From Helicobacteraceae bacterium (GTDB taxonomy: Bacteria > Campylobacterota > Campylobacteria > Campylobacterales > Sulfurimonadaceae), in the NCBI GenBank assembly GCA_015493495.1, contig WGDB01000160.1, positions 1 through 58,082 of the forward strand: 58,082 nucleotides of DNA, given 5' to 3'. Below are positions 20,388 through 31,513 of this stretch, in pieces. The position numbers were made by a program, and so were the translations under genes. The notes below the pieces were generated by a model. It saw only the letters and a program-made list of their open reading frames with translations, was not told where the DNA came from and did no database searches. Within the stretch, counting starts at the first letter, position 1. Each line of letters opens with the position of its first letter.

Positions 20388-20420
20388 ATTGTATCAGGGC
20401 TATGTAACAAAATGGTTACA
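20388..20420 (-). promoter_or_regulatory. Pho-box promoter of phoU-phoB-phoR
   Basis: On the minus strand: TGTAAC (20420-20415), CATTT, TGTTAC (20409-20404), ten bases, TACAAT (20393-20388). Spacing is identical to the pstC and pstS promoters. Confidence 0.75.
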
Positions 20421-20485
20421 GAGCCTCTACACACTGTAATACCTCAGTGTTTTTGTCCAACTATTATGGCACAAAAGGATTCAAA

Positions 20486-20593
20486 ATGCGAAATGGTTTG
20501 TTACGAGATCTTGGGAAAAAGAGTGTCAAGGCTTATATGAAGTTTGTTGCTAAGGTTCATCGGTATGAGAAGGAATTAAAGAGCAAAAATTAG
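20486..20593 (+). CDS. Candidate 35-residue basic protein
   Basis: A short frame begins at ATG 20486 and ends at TAG 20593. AAAGGAT sits 5 bases before the ATG, a good ribosome-binding site. The product (MRNGLLRDLGKKSVKAYMKF...) is strongly basic and could form one amphipathic helix, with no signal peptide. It is divergent from phoU and lies just beyond the phoU Pho box. I recognise no family. Support is limited to the start signal and composition. Confidence 0.4.
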   Translation: MRNGLLRDLGKKSVKAYMKFVAKVHRYEKELKSKN

Positions 20594-20668
20594 CCTGAAA
20601 TTGTTATACAAGACAAAATAAAATAGTTTGTCCATCGTAAGCATTTTTTTAAGTTGGATGAGTTTTCT

Positions 20669-20840
20669 CTTGTTTAGTTACTACCTACGTAGTTTATGTT
20701 GTGGCGAACCGAACTTTTCTTCTCTGTCGCGTCAGAGAAGTAATTTTCGAGAAAAGAAGAGAGACGCTGTTGTTGAGAATAAGAAGCTTATCGTCTATAT
20801 CGTTTTTATATTGTTACCGCTCCCGTTGTTTATGCTGAGT
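20669..20840 (+). repeat. Intergenic repeat, copy 3, with core 20714-20767
   Basis: Third copy of the element seen at 4124 and 6327. The stem is CTTCTCTG (20719-20726) with CAGAGAAG (20733-20740), loop TCGCGT, purine tract 20751-20767. The stem's outermost pair is C-G here and T-A in the other copies, and the purine tract has G at 20756 where they have A. An 84-codon frame runs across it (20628-20882), but the flanking residues are not conserved between copies. The rest of the gap up to 21025 has a hairpin CTCCGAA/TTCGGAG (about 20966-20984) after the pit stop and no supportable gene. Confidence 0.85.
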
Positions 20841-21025
20841 CAAAAAGATCAGTGCCAACAGCGCAATGCAGGGAGGCACTGAATGCCGAGTCGTAGAAAA
20901 GGAGGAAAGGTGAAGATTTAAAGTTTGAAAAAGTCTAAGAACAAAGAGCAACAAGGAGTAGGCTCCGAATCAGGTTCGGAGTGACGGTTTATAACATCAG
21001 AAAAAGAGCATAAAAAAGGTCGTTT

Positions 21026-22669
21026 TTACGACATAATCCCCTCAATAATAAAGAAAACAGTAGCCGAAAGTACTGCAGCAGCAGGTACCGTAATAACCCA
21101 TGCTGCTACAATTTTCATAATAGCACTACGCTTCACATACTTCGATTTTTTAGCACGCTTAAGATGCTTCTTCTCAGACTCGATCCTAGTCTCTTCCTCC
21201 GCGATCAAAGCCTTTAAAACGTCAATACGTTTACGCTCTTCATCACTCTTGACACTTTTGGCCTTAAGCTCTTTAAGCTCCATCTTGTGTGTCTTCTTCT
21301 GCTGCTTGTCTTCAGCCAATTGCTGCTCTTCAGCCTCGATGCGCTCTTGTTCAGTTGTGTCTGAAAGATACTCTCTTAAAAAACCGACACCGAAGATACC
21401 ACCAATAGCAATGTGTGTAGAACTGACCGGAAGACCCAGTTGTGAGGCGATAATAACCGTAATTGCAGCAGCCATCGCTACAGAGTAAGCACGGATCTGA
21501 TTAAGCTCAGTAATCTCACTACCAACTGTTTTGATAAGCTTGGGACCATAAAGTGCCAAACCAAGAGAGATACCAATAGCACCTACCAACATCACCCAGA
21601 TAGGGATAGAGGCTTTAGAAGAGATACCGGCACTTTGAACCGCATCAGCAACTGCTGCTAATGGCCCAATCGCGTTGGCCACATCATTGGCACCGTGAGC
21701 AAAACTCAACAATGCTGCTGCAAAGATGAGTGGAATCGTAAAGAGAGAATTGGCATCTTTCGCTGAATTGCTGAGTTTGAGAGAAGCTTTTTTAACCATC
21801 GGCTTAACAATGACATAAGTAATAATCGCCGTCACAAAACCAATGACAAGACCTTCTGTCAATGTTGGTTTTTTAGTCATCTCGACAGCTACAGGAGAGA
21901 TGCTGTTAAAGGTGTCTACAATGCTTGGCCAGATCTTTTTAAGACCTTTCAGTGTCAAGTAAGTCGCAAATGCAAAACTCATCAAAGAGACATAGATAGG
22001 TACCATCTTGTTCATTGCGGCCAGACGGTCCTCTTTATAGAGAATGCTCTTTTTAATGGTAAAAAGGAAAATAGCCGCGATAATACCGCCTAAAGCAGGA
22101 GAGATGATCCATGAAGCTACGATCTTACCCATAGTACCCCAGGCCACGATTCCAAAACCGGCAGCAGCGATACCGCCACCCATGACACCCCCTACAATAG
22201 AGTGTGTTGTCGAGACCGGTGCACCCACTTTAGTCGCGATATTGAGCCACATACCGCCCGCTAAAAGCGCCGCTGTCATAGCCCAGATAAACTGTGTGAC
22301 ATCTACGAACTGAGAAGGATCGATGATCCCTTTTTTGATGGTACTGACGACATCACCACCCGCAATAAGGGCTCCGGAAGCCTCAAAAATCGCTGCTATC
22401 AAAATAGCACCGCCCATGGTCAATGCTTTGGATCCTACGGCAGGTCCTACATTGTTAGCCACATCGTTGGCACCGATGTTGAGGGCCATATAGGCACCAA
22501 AAAGAGCTGCAATCGCTAAAAATGCCTGGTTTTGAGCCCCTGCATTGATACCAAATGCGTACCATAATACCAGTGCCATAAAGGCAAAAGCCATTCCCAA
22601 ACGTAAAAAGTCACCTTGGTTGCTTTTTAACGCTTTCTTTTCCATTTTTTCGACCGTGTGGATATCCAT
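21026..22669 (-). CDS. pit: Inorganic phosphate transporter, PiT family
   Basis: 547 residues. Two homologous halves each carry the PiT signature: MALNIGANDVANNVGPAVGS near the N-terminus and SFAHGANDVANAIGPLAAV in the second half. About ten membrane segments are evident. A long charged cytoplasmic loop rich in Glu, Lys and Gln lies near the C-terminus before the last segments. PiT proteins move phosphate, often as a metal complex, with a cation gradient at low affinity. AAGG precedes the ATG, and a Pho-like box lies directly upstream of it, which suggests repression under phosphate limitation. Confidence 0.94.
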   Translation of the reverse strand: MDIHTVEKMEKKALKSNQGDFLRLGMAFAFMALVLWYAFGINAGAQNQAFLAIAALFGAYMALNIGANDVANNVGPAVGSKALTMGGAILIAAIFEASGALIAGGDVVSTIKKGIIDPSQFVDVTQFIWAMTAALLAGGMWLNIATKVGAPVSTTHSIVGGVMGGGIAAAGFGIVAWGTMGKIVASWIISPALGGIIAAIFLFTIKKSILYKEDRLAAMNKMVPIYVSLMSFAFATYLTLKGLKKIWPSIVDTFNSISPVAVEMTKKPTLTEGLVIGFVTAIITYVIVKPMVKKASLKLSNSAKDANSLFTIPLIFAAALLSFAHGANDVANAIGPLAAVADAVQSAGISSKASIPIWVMLVGAIGISLGLALYGPKLIKTVGSEITELNQIRAYSVAMAAAITVIIASQLGLPVSSTHIAIGGIFGVGFLREYLSDTTEQERIEAEEQQLAEDKQQKKTHKMELKELKAKSVKSDEERKRIDVLKALIAEEETRIESEKKHLKRAKKSKYVKRSAIMKIVAAWVITVPAAAVLSATVFFIIEGIMS

Positions 22670-22684
22670 TTTAAACCTTCGTGT

Positions 22685-22701
22685 GTAACATTTTGGTTAC
22701 A
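22685..22701 (-). promoter_or_regulatory. Pho-like box against the pit translation start
   Basis: On the minus strand TGTAAC (22701-22696), CAAAA, TGTTAC (22690-22685), ending 16 bases before the pit ATG. A promoter with the usual 10-base spacing would have its -10 next to the start codon, so activation from here is unlikely. A bound regulator would instead block transcription. Confidence 0.6.
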
Positions 22702-22738
22702 GATGCGAAATTATAACATTTTGCAGATAGCTTTTAGA

Positions 22739-23125
22739 CTAACTTCTTACCATTTTAGAACTGTCTATCTCAATAACAGTATGAACGTTTCCACGAGGCT
22801 CATAATCAGCCACTACTTTCATATATTTTGGTTTTAGTTTACGCTCTAGAATCTCATAGATCTCATTGGCGCTGTTTTCATGTGAGACATGTTTGTCTCT
22901 AAAAGAGTTGATATAAAGTTTTATAGCTTTTAACTCTACTACAAATTCATCCGGTGTATATTCAATGTAGATCGTTGCAAAATCTGGATAACCGCTACGG
23001 GGACAAAGACAGGTAAACTCGGGGAGTGTCATCTTGATAAGATAGTCTCTTTTATGTACATTGGGCCAGATCTCCAGATCTTTTTCAACATCAAATGCTG
23101 CTACGATTTTTTCGCCATATTTCAC
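22739..23125 (-). CDS. queF: NADPH-dependent 7-cyano-7-deazaguanine reductase
   Basis: 128 residues, the short unimodular QueF type. It reduces preQ0 to preQ1 in queuosine synthesis. The catalytic Cys is in FTCLCPRSGYPDFATI, and the NADPH-binding QueF motif appears as ELKAIKLYINSFRDKHVSHE. It follows the GGDEF-EAL-like gene by 13 bases and is probably co-transcribed with the gyrB end of the cluster. Confidence 0.95.
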   Translation of the reverse strand: MKYGEKIVAAFDVEKDLEIWPNVHKRDYLIKMTLPEFTCLCPRSGYPDFATIYIEYTPDEFVVELKAIKLYINSFRDKHVSHENSANEIYEILERKLKPKYMKVVADYEPRGNVHTVIEIDSSKMVRS

Positions 23126-23138
23126 TATAAACCTCTTT

Positions 23139-24560
23139 TTACTTTAATTTTTCGATCTCTTCTAAGGCTGCAATCTTGCCTAAAAAATTGCCTTGTACAA
23201 AGTCAATGCCCAAAGATTTTACTACCCTCTCTTTTTTTGCATCTTCAATCATACGTATCCAACTTCTGAGACCAAGCCCCTGGGCTATAACATTAAGCCC
23301 TTTGACTATACTCTGATACTCTGGTTCATCAATATGTTTTCCATAAGAGATATCAAAACGTAAAACATCTATTTTAAGATCTTTTAAAAAGGAGATACTA
23401 CTTTTAAAAGCCCCAAAATTATCCAAGGCTATAAATATACCCAGACGTCTATAAGCCTGTAGACGTTCGTTATAACGTTTAGGGTGGTCATAATAGTCAT
23501 TTTCACTCAAAACAAACATAATACGTCCACGTGCAGATTCATTGTTACTTAACAGTGTCAAGGCACGCTCTAAAAAGATGTTGTTTCTCACCGAAGCAGG
23601 GGAGAGAGAGAAGGCAAGAATGAAGTTATGAGATACATTTTCTGAGATCTTTACCACTTTTTCCAAGATCATCTCGTCAAAGGTACGTCTTAAACCCAAA
23701 CGGTTGATGACCGGCATAAATTTGTTTTGATGAATGATCTTACCCTCATCGTTGATCAGTTTTACACTTGCCTCCAACATACTTGCCACACCCTTCTCTT
23801 CAACGATCTGAAACATTAAAGAGAATGACTGTTGATCTACCGCTTTGATAACAGAAGATTCCAAAGCAGTAGGATCGATCTCCTCTTCCTCTTCAACATT
23901 TTGTATATTGACCATTTTCTCTTCTGCAATATCAAAGAGATGGGTGGTGATCTGGTCTATATCTTTTGAGTAAGAGGTATCTGTGATGGCAGAAACCAAA
24001 CTGATCTCTATCTCATCAATGGTACGGTTTTGAAACTTTAGACACATCAGGTCTAACATATTTTGGTAAAGCTCTTTTTCTCCAGGTAGACCAATCAAAA
24101 AGTCAGAACCTTTATAATGACCTATGGGAAAACGTTCGATCTCTTTCTCTTTTAAAAAGTCACCAATCCACTGTCCCACTTCATACAGGACTTTGTCCCC
24201 TTTTTTAACACCATACTTAATGTTGATATCCGTCAGATTGCGAACAGAGACTAAGATAATACTATAGCTGCCTCTGCTGATCTGTTTTTTAAAATAGCTG
24301 TTGAGATACTCTCTTGAAAACGTATGGGTGATGGGATCTGTTATACGTTCTTCTTGACCTTGATAGATAAGATAAAAGATGTAGTAGATCATCACTGCAA
24401 ATACAGAGAGAACGATCACAAAATAGTAAGTAGGAATAACCTCTTGTTCTATAGAAAAAAAGCTAAGAGAGACGATCAGAAAAAGAATCAGTATAGGCAA
24501 GCCCATTCTTAGTGCAAGTCTAAAACGCTGGGTCCGTTCTTTCTCCTCTGGTAAAAGCAT
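23139..24560 (-). CDS. Membrane-anchored degenerate GGDEF-EAL protein
   Basis: 473 residues. Two membrane segments (about 14-33 and 40-64) precede a GGDEF-like domain in which the active-site loop reads YKGSDF, not GG[DE]EF. The EAL-like domain has LEASVKL where ExLxR is expected and LDNFGAF where DDFG is expected. The metal-binding residues for both making and breaking cyclic di-GMP thus seem lost. It may bind the nucleotide or a protein partner. It starts 6 bases after gyrB and is followed by queF. Confidence 0.85.
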   Translation of the reverse strand: MLLPEEKERTQRFRLALRMGLPILILFLIVSLSFFSIEQEVIPTYYFVIVLSVFAVMIYYIFYLIYQGQEERITDPITHTFSREYLNSYFKKQISRGSYSIILVSVRNLTDINIKYGVKKGDKVLYEVGQWIGDFLKEKEIERFPIGHYKGSDFLIGLPGEKELYQNMLDLMCLKFQNRTIDEIEISLVSAITDTSYSKDIDQITTHLFDIAEEKMVNIQNVEEEEEIDPTALESSVIKAVDQQSFSLMFQIVEEKGVASMLEASVKLINDEGKIIHQNKFMPVINRLGLRRTFDEMILEKVVKISENVSHNFILAFSLSPASVRNNIFLERALTLLSNNESARGRIMFVLSENDYYDHPKRYNERLQAYRRLGIFIALDNFGAFKSSISFLKDLKIDVLRFDISYGKHIDEPEYQSIVKGLNVIAQGLGLRSWIRMIEDAKKERVVKSLGIDFVQGNFLGKIAALEEIEKLK

Positions 24561-24566
24561 AAAAGC

Positions 24567-26900
<2,334 letters not shown>

Positions 26901-27082
26901 TCAATATATGTTGATATTATGAAAAAAATTGCTTTAATATTAACGTAAATAAGCCTAAAAAGCGATTAAATGATTATTTTGATATTTGGGTTGGATTGAA
27001 GTAAAAATGAATGTGAGAAGGTATTTGTGCTTTAAAAAATATCTCAAGTCAAAATTGTACTTTTAACTTGAGGTAAAAAAAT

Positions 27083-28150
27083 TTAAATGACGATTGGCAT
27101 GACGATTGTTTTGAAATTTTCATCAGACAAGACAAAAGGCATATTGGCTTCATTTAGACCAATAGCAAATTCACTATTTTTAGTTTGAGCAATAAAATCT
27201 AAAATATAGCGGCTATTGACTGCCAACATAAATGGACTTTCAAAACCTGTAGAAAACTCTATCTCTGTTTTTGCTTCGATGTTATCATCACTAAGGGATT
27301 CAAACTCTATTGAATTTGAAGTAAACGTCATTTTCAGATCAGTAGAAATGGTAGTGATCTGTTTAATAGCATCTATCATTTGTGCTTTTGGTAACATTAA
27401 CGATGTTTTTATCTCTTTAGGAATAATACGTGTGTAATCTGGGAATTTTCCATTAATAAGCTTGGTAAAGAAAAGATATTGGTTGGACTTGATTATAAGA
27501 TAAGTCTCATCATAATAGATCTCAATGTTGTTAAAAAAGAGTTTTTGTATCTCTATGATCGCTTTTTTAGGAACGATCAAGTTAAGCTCTTTTTCATTGG
27601 TATTGTTAATATTTACAATAGCTAAACGACGTGTGTCTGTTGAGACAAAGTTAATACCATTTAATTTTATATCAATAAGAGCACCATTAAGTTCAAATTT
27701 TGGATTGTTAATGTCTGTAGAGGGTGTGATCTTTTTAAGAGACTCTACCATAAGTTGTGCATCGATCTCAATACGTGACTTATCTTGATAGGCTGGAAAC
27801 GAAGGATATTCATTAGCATTAAAAGTAGGCAGTTTAAAGTTAGAACGTCCTTGTTGAATATGCAAGTCATTTTGAACGGACTCAAGTACTACTTCACCAT
27901 CTTTTAAAATACGAATGATATCAAGCAGTTTTTTACCATTAGCAGTAATAGAGCCACTCATCTCAACAGAGACTTGATCACTCTCTATAACAATACCAAC
28001 TTCATAGTCAGTAGCTTTGACTACAAGTTTGTTACCTTGGACTTCAAATGAGACATGAGAGGTGATCTGTGAAGTATCTTTTTTTTCAAGAAAAGGTTGT
28101 ACATGGATAAGTATATTTTCAAGAACAGATTTGGTAATAGCGATTCTCAT
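27083..28150 (-). CDS. dnaN: DNA polymerase III sliding clamp (beta subunit)
   Basis: 355 residues, the usual clamp length. Three repeated clamp folds can be followed, with GSITANGKKLLDIIR in the first and the terminal FVLSDENFKTIVMPIVI typical of beta clamps. The protein encircles DNA and tethers polymerase III. It is downstream of dnaA, separated by a 207-base gap that holds a second DnaA-box group. Confidence 0.97.
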   Translation of the reverse strand: MRIAITKSVLENILIHVQPFLEKKDTSQITSHVSFEVQGNKLVVKATDYEVGIVIESDQVSVEMSGSITANGKKLLDIIRILKDGEVVLESVQNDLHIQQGRSNFKLPTFNANEYPSFPAYQDKSRIEIDAQLMVESLKKITPSTDINNPKFELNGALIDIKLNGINFVSTDTRRLAIVNINNTNEKELNLIVPKKAIIEIQKLFFNNIEIYYDETYLIIKSNQYLFFTKLINGKFPDYTRIIPKEIKTSLMLPKAQMIDAIKQITTISTDLKMTFTSNSIEFESLSDDNIEAKTEIEFSTGFESPFMLAVNSRYILDFIAQTKNSEFAIGLNEANMPFVLSDENFKTIVMPIVI

Positions 28151-28249
28151 CGAAATTCCTTTTTATATAATAAATTTTTAGTAATAGTAATATACCCCTG
28201 TGTAAAGGTGAATACTATCGGTTTAGCCCTATATCAAGGGCTTATATGA

Positions 28250-28310
28250 TGTGAATAAGTGTTAAGACTCTATTCACATGAATTCACTTCTTAGATTATA
28301 TCTTTTTTTT
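28250..28310. other. Candidate second part of oriC (dnaA-dnaN gap)
   Basis: TGTGAATAA at 28250-28258 and CTATTCACA at 28270-28278 match the DnaA box on opposite strands. An AT-rich tract with a run of T follows up to dnaA (28290-28312) and could be the unwinding element. A hairpin AGCCCT/AGGGCT lies just before (28225-28242). In Helicobacter pylori the unwinding element is also on this side of dnaA. Confidence 0.55.
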
Positions 28311-28357
28311 AGAAGAGTTCCAACAAGATAAAACACGCTTTTTGGAGTATAGAGTGT

Positions 28358-29677
28358 TTAATCTTGGGTAGAGGTGGAAATTTTGTTAGTCAACTCATCG
28401 ATCTTGACCTTAAAATCTTCATCATTTTTAAGAAGTTCATTGATTTTTTTCATGGTGTGACTGACAGCGGTGTGATCTTTCATTCCAAAGTATTTGGCTA
28501 ATTCAGGCATAGACATTGGTGTCAATTCACGAGCAAGATAGATCGCAATACGACGGGTATAGACGATGTTACGACTGCGATTTTTAGATTTAATCTCTGA
28601 GGGTTTGACATTGAGCTCTTTAGCCACTGTAGTCATAATAAAGTCTATGGAGATATTGTCGCGTTTTTCCTGAAGGGTCTCTTTAAGCACATTCTGGGCG
28701 AATTCTATGGTAATCGGTTGGTGCATAAGTTGTGCGTAGGCGTGAAGTTTAGAGAGTATACCCTCTATTTCACGTACATTAGAGTCGATGATAGTGGCGA
28801 TGTATTTAACAACATCATTGTCAATGTTAATACGGTTGATCTCACACTTTTTTTGGATAATAGCAATTTTGGTCTCAAGTTCGGGAGGCTGTATGTCTGC
28901 TACCAATCCCCATTCAAAACGGCTTTTGAGACGATCTTCAAGACCTGCGATCTGTTTAGGTTTTTTATCTGCGGTCATAATGATCTGTTTATGCTCGTTA
29001 CGCAAAGCTTCAAAAGTATGAAAAAATTCCTCTTGGGTCTGTACCTTGTTGCTTAAAAACTGTATATCATCGATAAGCAGGACATCACATTTTCGGTACT
29101 TGTCTTTAAAACGGTCCATAGTCTTGTTACGCATGTGAGCGGTAAAGTCATTTAAGAACTGCTCCACAGAGGTGTAGATAACACTTTTACCCTGATGTTG
29201 GAGTACATTACCCACTGCTTGCATAAGGTGAGTCTTACCAAGACCAACACCACCATAGATGAAAAGTGGATTATAGAGTTCACCAGGTTTTTCACTGACA
29301 CTTTTAGCAGCAGAGTAGGCAAACTGGTTGGAAGAACCAGGTACATAGTTTTCAAAAGTATAAGAGGGATTCAAAAGAGAATGTTGTACTTTTTCAGCAG
29401 TGACTTGGGACTTTATAGGCATTGATCTCGACTTTTCAGACTTTAAAGCAATACTGACCAAGGTTTTAGTTCCTGTTTTTACCTCAAAAAGGTGGGCGAT
29501 CTTTTCAGAAAACTTTCTTTTGATATAGTTGGCTATAAGTGCATTGGGTGCATGATAGACAGCATAATTACTTTTGGATTCTGAAGTAGAGAACTGAAGC
29601 TGTTTAATATAGCGATTATAATCGATCTCCGATATCTCATCTTTTAACTTAAGTAAAATTTCTTGACCGATATTCAT
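28358..29677 (-). CDS. dnaA: Chromosomal replication initiator protein DnaA
   Basis: 439 residues from ATG 29677. The in-frame ATG at 29701 is rejected because GAGGAG sits 5 bases before the inner start. Walker A is GGVGLGKTHL, Walker B LLIDDIQFL, and the DNA-binding domain IV ends with PELAKYFGMKDHTAVSHTMKKI. It binds DnaA boxes and opens the origin. Boxes occur both upstream (29694-29798) and downstream of the gene, so expression and replication control are likely linked. Confidence 0.97.
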   Translation of the reverse strand: MNIGQEILLKLKDEISEIDYNRYIKQLQFSTSESKSNYAVYHAPNALIANYIKRKFSEKIAHLFEVKTGTKTLVSIALKSEKSRSMPIKSQVTAEKVQHSLLNPSYTFENYVPGSSNQFAYSAAKSVSEKPGELYNPLFIYGGVGLGKTHLMQAVGNVLQHQGKSVIYTSVEQFLNDFTAHMRNKTMDRFKDKYRKCDVLLIDDIQFLSNKVQTQEEFFHTFEALRNEHKQIIMTADKKPKQIAGLEDRLKSRFEWGLVADIQPPELETKIAIIQKKCEINRINIDNDVVKYIATIIDSNVREIEGILSKLHAYAQLMHQPITIEFAQNVLKETLQEKRDNISIDFIMTTVAKELNVKPSEIKSKNRSRNIVYTRRIAIYLARELTPMSMPELAKYFGMKDHTAVSHTMKKINELLKNDEDFKVKIDELTNKISTSTQD

Positions 29678-29693
29678 GGTCGCTCCTCTAAAG

Positions 29694-29798
29694 TTATTCA
29701 CAGTGAATAAGTAGTGAAATAGTATGTGAATAATACACTATCTTTCCTATATTGCGCTAAAAGAGGGTGTGAATAAAAGTTATTCACATCGTGAATAA
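29694..29798. other. Candidate oriC: cluster of six DnaA boxes
   Basis: Within 105 bases upstream of dnaA: TTATTCACA (29694-29702), AGTGAATAA (29702-29710), TGTGAATAA (29725-29733), TGTGAATAA (29768-29776), TTATTCACA (29780-29788) and CGTGAATAA (29790-29798). Four match TTATTCACA exactly in either direction. The remaining gap to 29961 is AT-rich. Gene strand bias reverses here, which supports an origin. Confidence 0.8.
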
Positions 29799-29961
29799 CT
29801 TTTATAATCTCTTTTTTAAAAGTGATTTTGGCTAGATAACTGTTTGTTGATATAGGAAGGAAAAAATATATTTATAATATAATTTTTTAAAGTGTGAGCG
29901 TTATTGTTTTGGTGTTAAATCACTCTAAATAGACTTCTACATTTTGTTTTTATTATAAAAG

Positions 29962-30897
29962 TTAAAAATGATCGTCTAACCAAGAAGAGATCTCAGAAAA
30001 ATAACGATCTATGACATCATCAGATGACAAAACAATATCATGAACTGCATCTTTTACAGAGACCATAGTGAGATCTTGATAGATCATCTCTCCGAAATGC
30101 ACGATATCTTTCACATTCAAAACTGCATCGGTTTGTTGCATCTCTTCACTCCAACTCTTTTTAAAGTAAGATCGTTCTGAGTGCAAGATCAGAGTAGGGA
30201 GCTTCTCTATAGTTCCTATGTAAATATCTTCTTGGGCATGTAAAATAGCCCGGATCCAACCAAAATAACTCTCAAAAGAGGGGATCGGTTTATAAACAAG
30301 ATTAAAATCCCATCGTCCTTTGTAATCCTTGTGTAAACTCTCTGTATAAAGTGCAGGTAGTTTTGTGAATTTGAGAAAAGGAAAAACACTTCCTATAGGT
30401 GCTACCATAGTAAGAAGCCTCTTTGCTGTGTCACTGGCGTTAAAAGCAAAAAATGGGCTGTTTAAAATAGCTGCTGAGACAAGCTTTTTGTCTTGGGAAT
30501 GTAGAAGATAGTGTGTAGCGATAAGTCCACCTGTTGAGTGACCGTGAAGTATGATGTTTTTATGATCTTTGCTCTTGGCTTTTTTAAGTACAAAAGTGAG
30601 CTCCTCGTAATATTCACGTATGTCTTTACAGAAATTTTCATGTTGATGTGTCTGTATAGAACTGCCATACTTGCGTAATTCAAGTGCATAAAAACTGATG
30701 CCCTTGTCTATAAAAAAATCAGCCAGATGTCTCTGGAAAAAATAGTCCATGTAGCCATGAACATAGACTACAGCAGTTTTGGCATCTTTGAGCTCGTAAA
30801 AATCAACCTTGGCAGAGACTTTGCCTTCATAATCATCATTAAGAGCAATAGGTAAAGAATCTAATTTGTATTTAGGATTCTGTTGCGTATAGTTCAT
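29962..30897 (-). CDS. Alpha/beta hydrolase (serine aminopeptidase/lysophospholipase type)
   Basis: 311 residues. The nucleophile elbow GHSTGG gives S121, and VYVHGYMD forms the oxyanion-hole strand. The late segments LILHSERS and DAVHDIV fit the positions of the acid and the catalytic His. No signal peptide is present, so it should be cytoplasmic. The hydrolase-4 type fold includes monoacylglycerol lipases and lysophospholipases; the substrate is not defined by sequence. It is a single gene between oriC and ruvC. Confidence 0.83.
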   Translation of the reverse strand: MNYTQQNPKYKLDSLPIALNDDYEGKVSAKVDFYELKDAKTAVVYVHGYMDYFFQRHLADFFIDKGISFYALELRKYGSSIQTHQHENFCKDIREYYEELTFVLKKAKSKDHKNIILHGHSTGGLIATHYLLHSQDKKLVSAAILNSPFFAFNASDTAKRLLTMVAPIGSVFPFLKFTKLPALYTESLHKDYKGRWDFNLVYKPIPSFESYFGWIRAILHAQEDIYIGTIEKLPTLILHSERSYFKKSWSEEMQQTDAVLNVKDIVHFGEMIYQDLTMVSVKDAVHDIVLSSDDVIDRYFSEISSWLDDHF

Positions 30898-31029
30898 TAT
30901 ATCTGCCTTTTAATAGCAAAAATTATAACACAAGGGATATTAGCAGTTAACGTGAATATATATGATATTTTGAAAATCATTAAAAGCAATTATTTCTGAG
31001 TATCAAAAGTAAATGTGTTACAATCGGGT

Positions 31030-31509
31030 ATGAATATATTAGGAATCGATCCCGGCACACGCAACATGGGTTATGCAGTGATCTCTTTAGAGCGTGGTAA
31101 AATCTCTTTAGTGGAAGCAGGTCTTATTAAGATGAAACAAGAGGATCTTCAATTCCAGATTCCTCAGATGGTGGAGGGTCTGGAACAGATCTTTGCCAAA
31201 CATAAAATTGATGAAGTAGCGATGGAAGATATTTTCTTTGCTCATAATCCAAAAACGGTATTAAAACTAGCACAGTTTCGTGGGGCCATCATGTTAAAAC
31301 TGTTACAAGAGTTTGGACAGTTTTCAGAGTACACACCGCTACAAGTAAAAAGGGCGCTAACAGGTAAGGCGAAAGCGGCCAAAGAGCAGGTGGCTTTTAT
31401 GGTGCAGCGACTTTTGGGGATCAAAAAAGAGATACGTCCTTTGGATATCTCAGATGCCATGGCTGTAGCCATTACCCACTCACAACGGGTAAAATTGGAA
31501 AAAAAGTAG
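31030..31509 (+). CDS. ruvC: Holliday junction endodeoxyribonuclease RuvC
   Basis: 159 residues from ATG 31030; a GTG at 31015 would add five residues but the family start is M-(K/N)-ILGIDPGT. The four acidic catalytic residues are D7, E66, D139 and D142. RuvC resolves Holliday junctions with RuvAB, which are not in the window. It is the first plus-strand gene to the right of the origin, and the exporter operon starts 5 bases after its stop. Confidence 0.95.
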   Translation: MNILGIDPGTRNMGYAVISLERGKISLVEAGLIKMKQEDLQFQIPQMVEGLEQIFAKHKIDEVAMEDIFFAHNPKTVLKLAQFRGAIMLKLLQEFGQFSEYTPLQVKRALTGKAKAAKEQVAFMVQRLLGIKKEIRPLDISDAMAVAITHSQRVKLEKK

Positions 31510-31513
31510 AAAA

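Noticed and set aside
20628-20882. 84-codon frame across repeat copy 3 (GEPNFSSLSRQR...)
   Set aside because: The core translates similarly in all three copies, but frames stop soon after in copies 1 and 2 and flanks are not conserved. Matched changes in a stem explain the core better than a protein.
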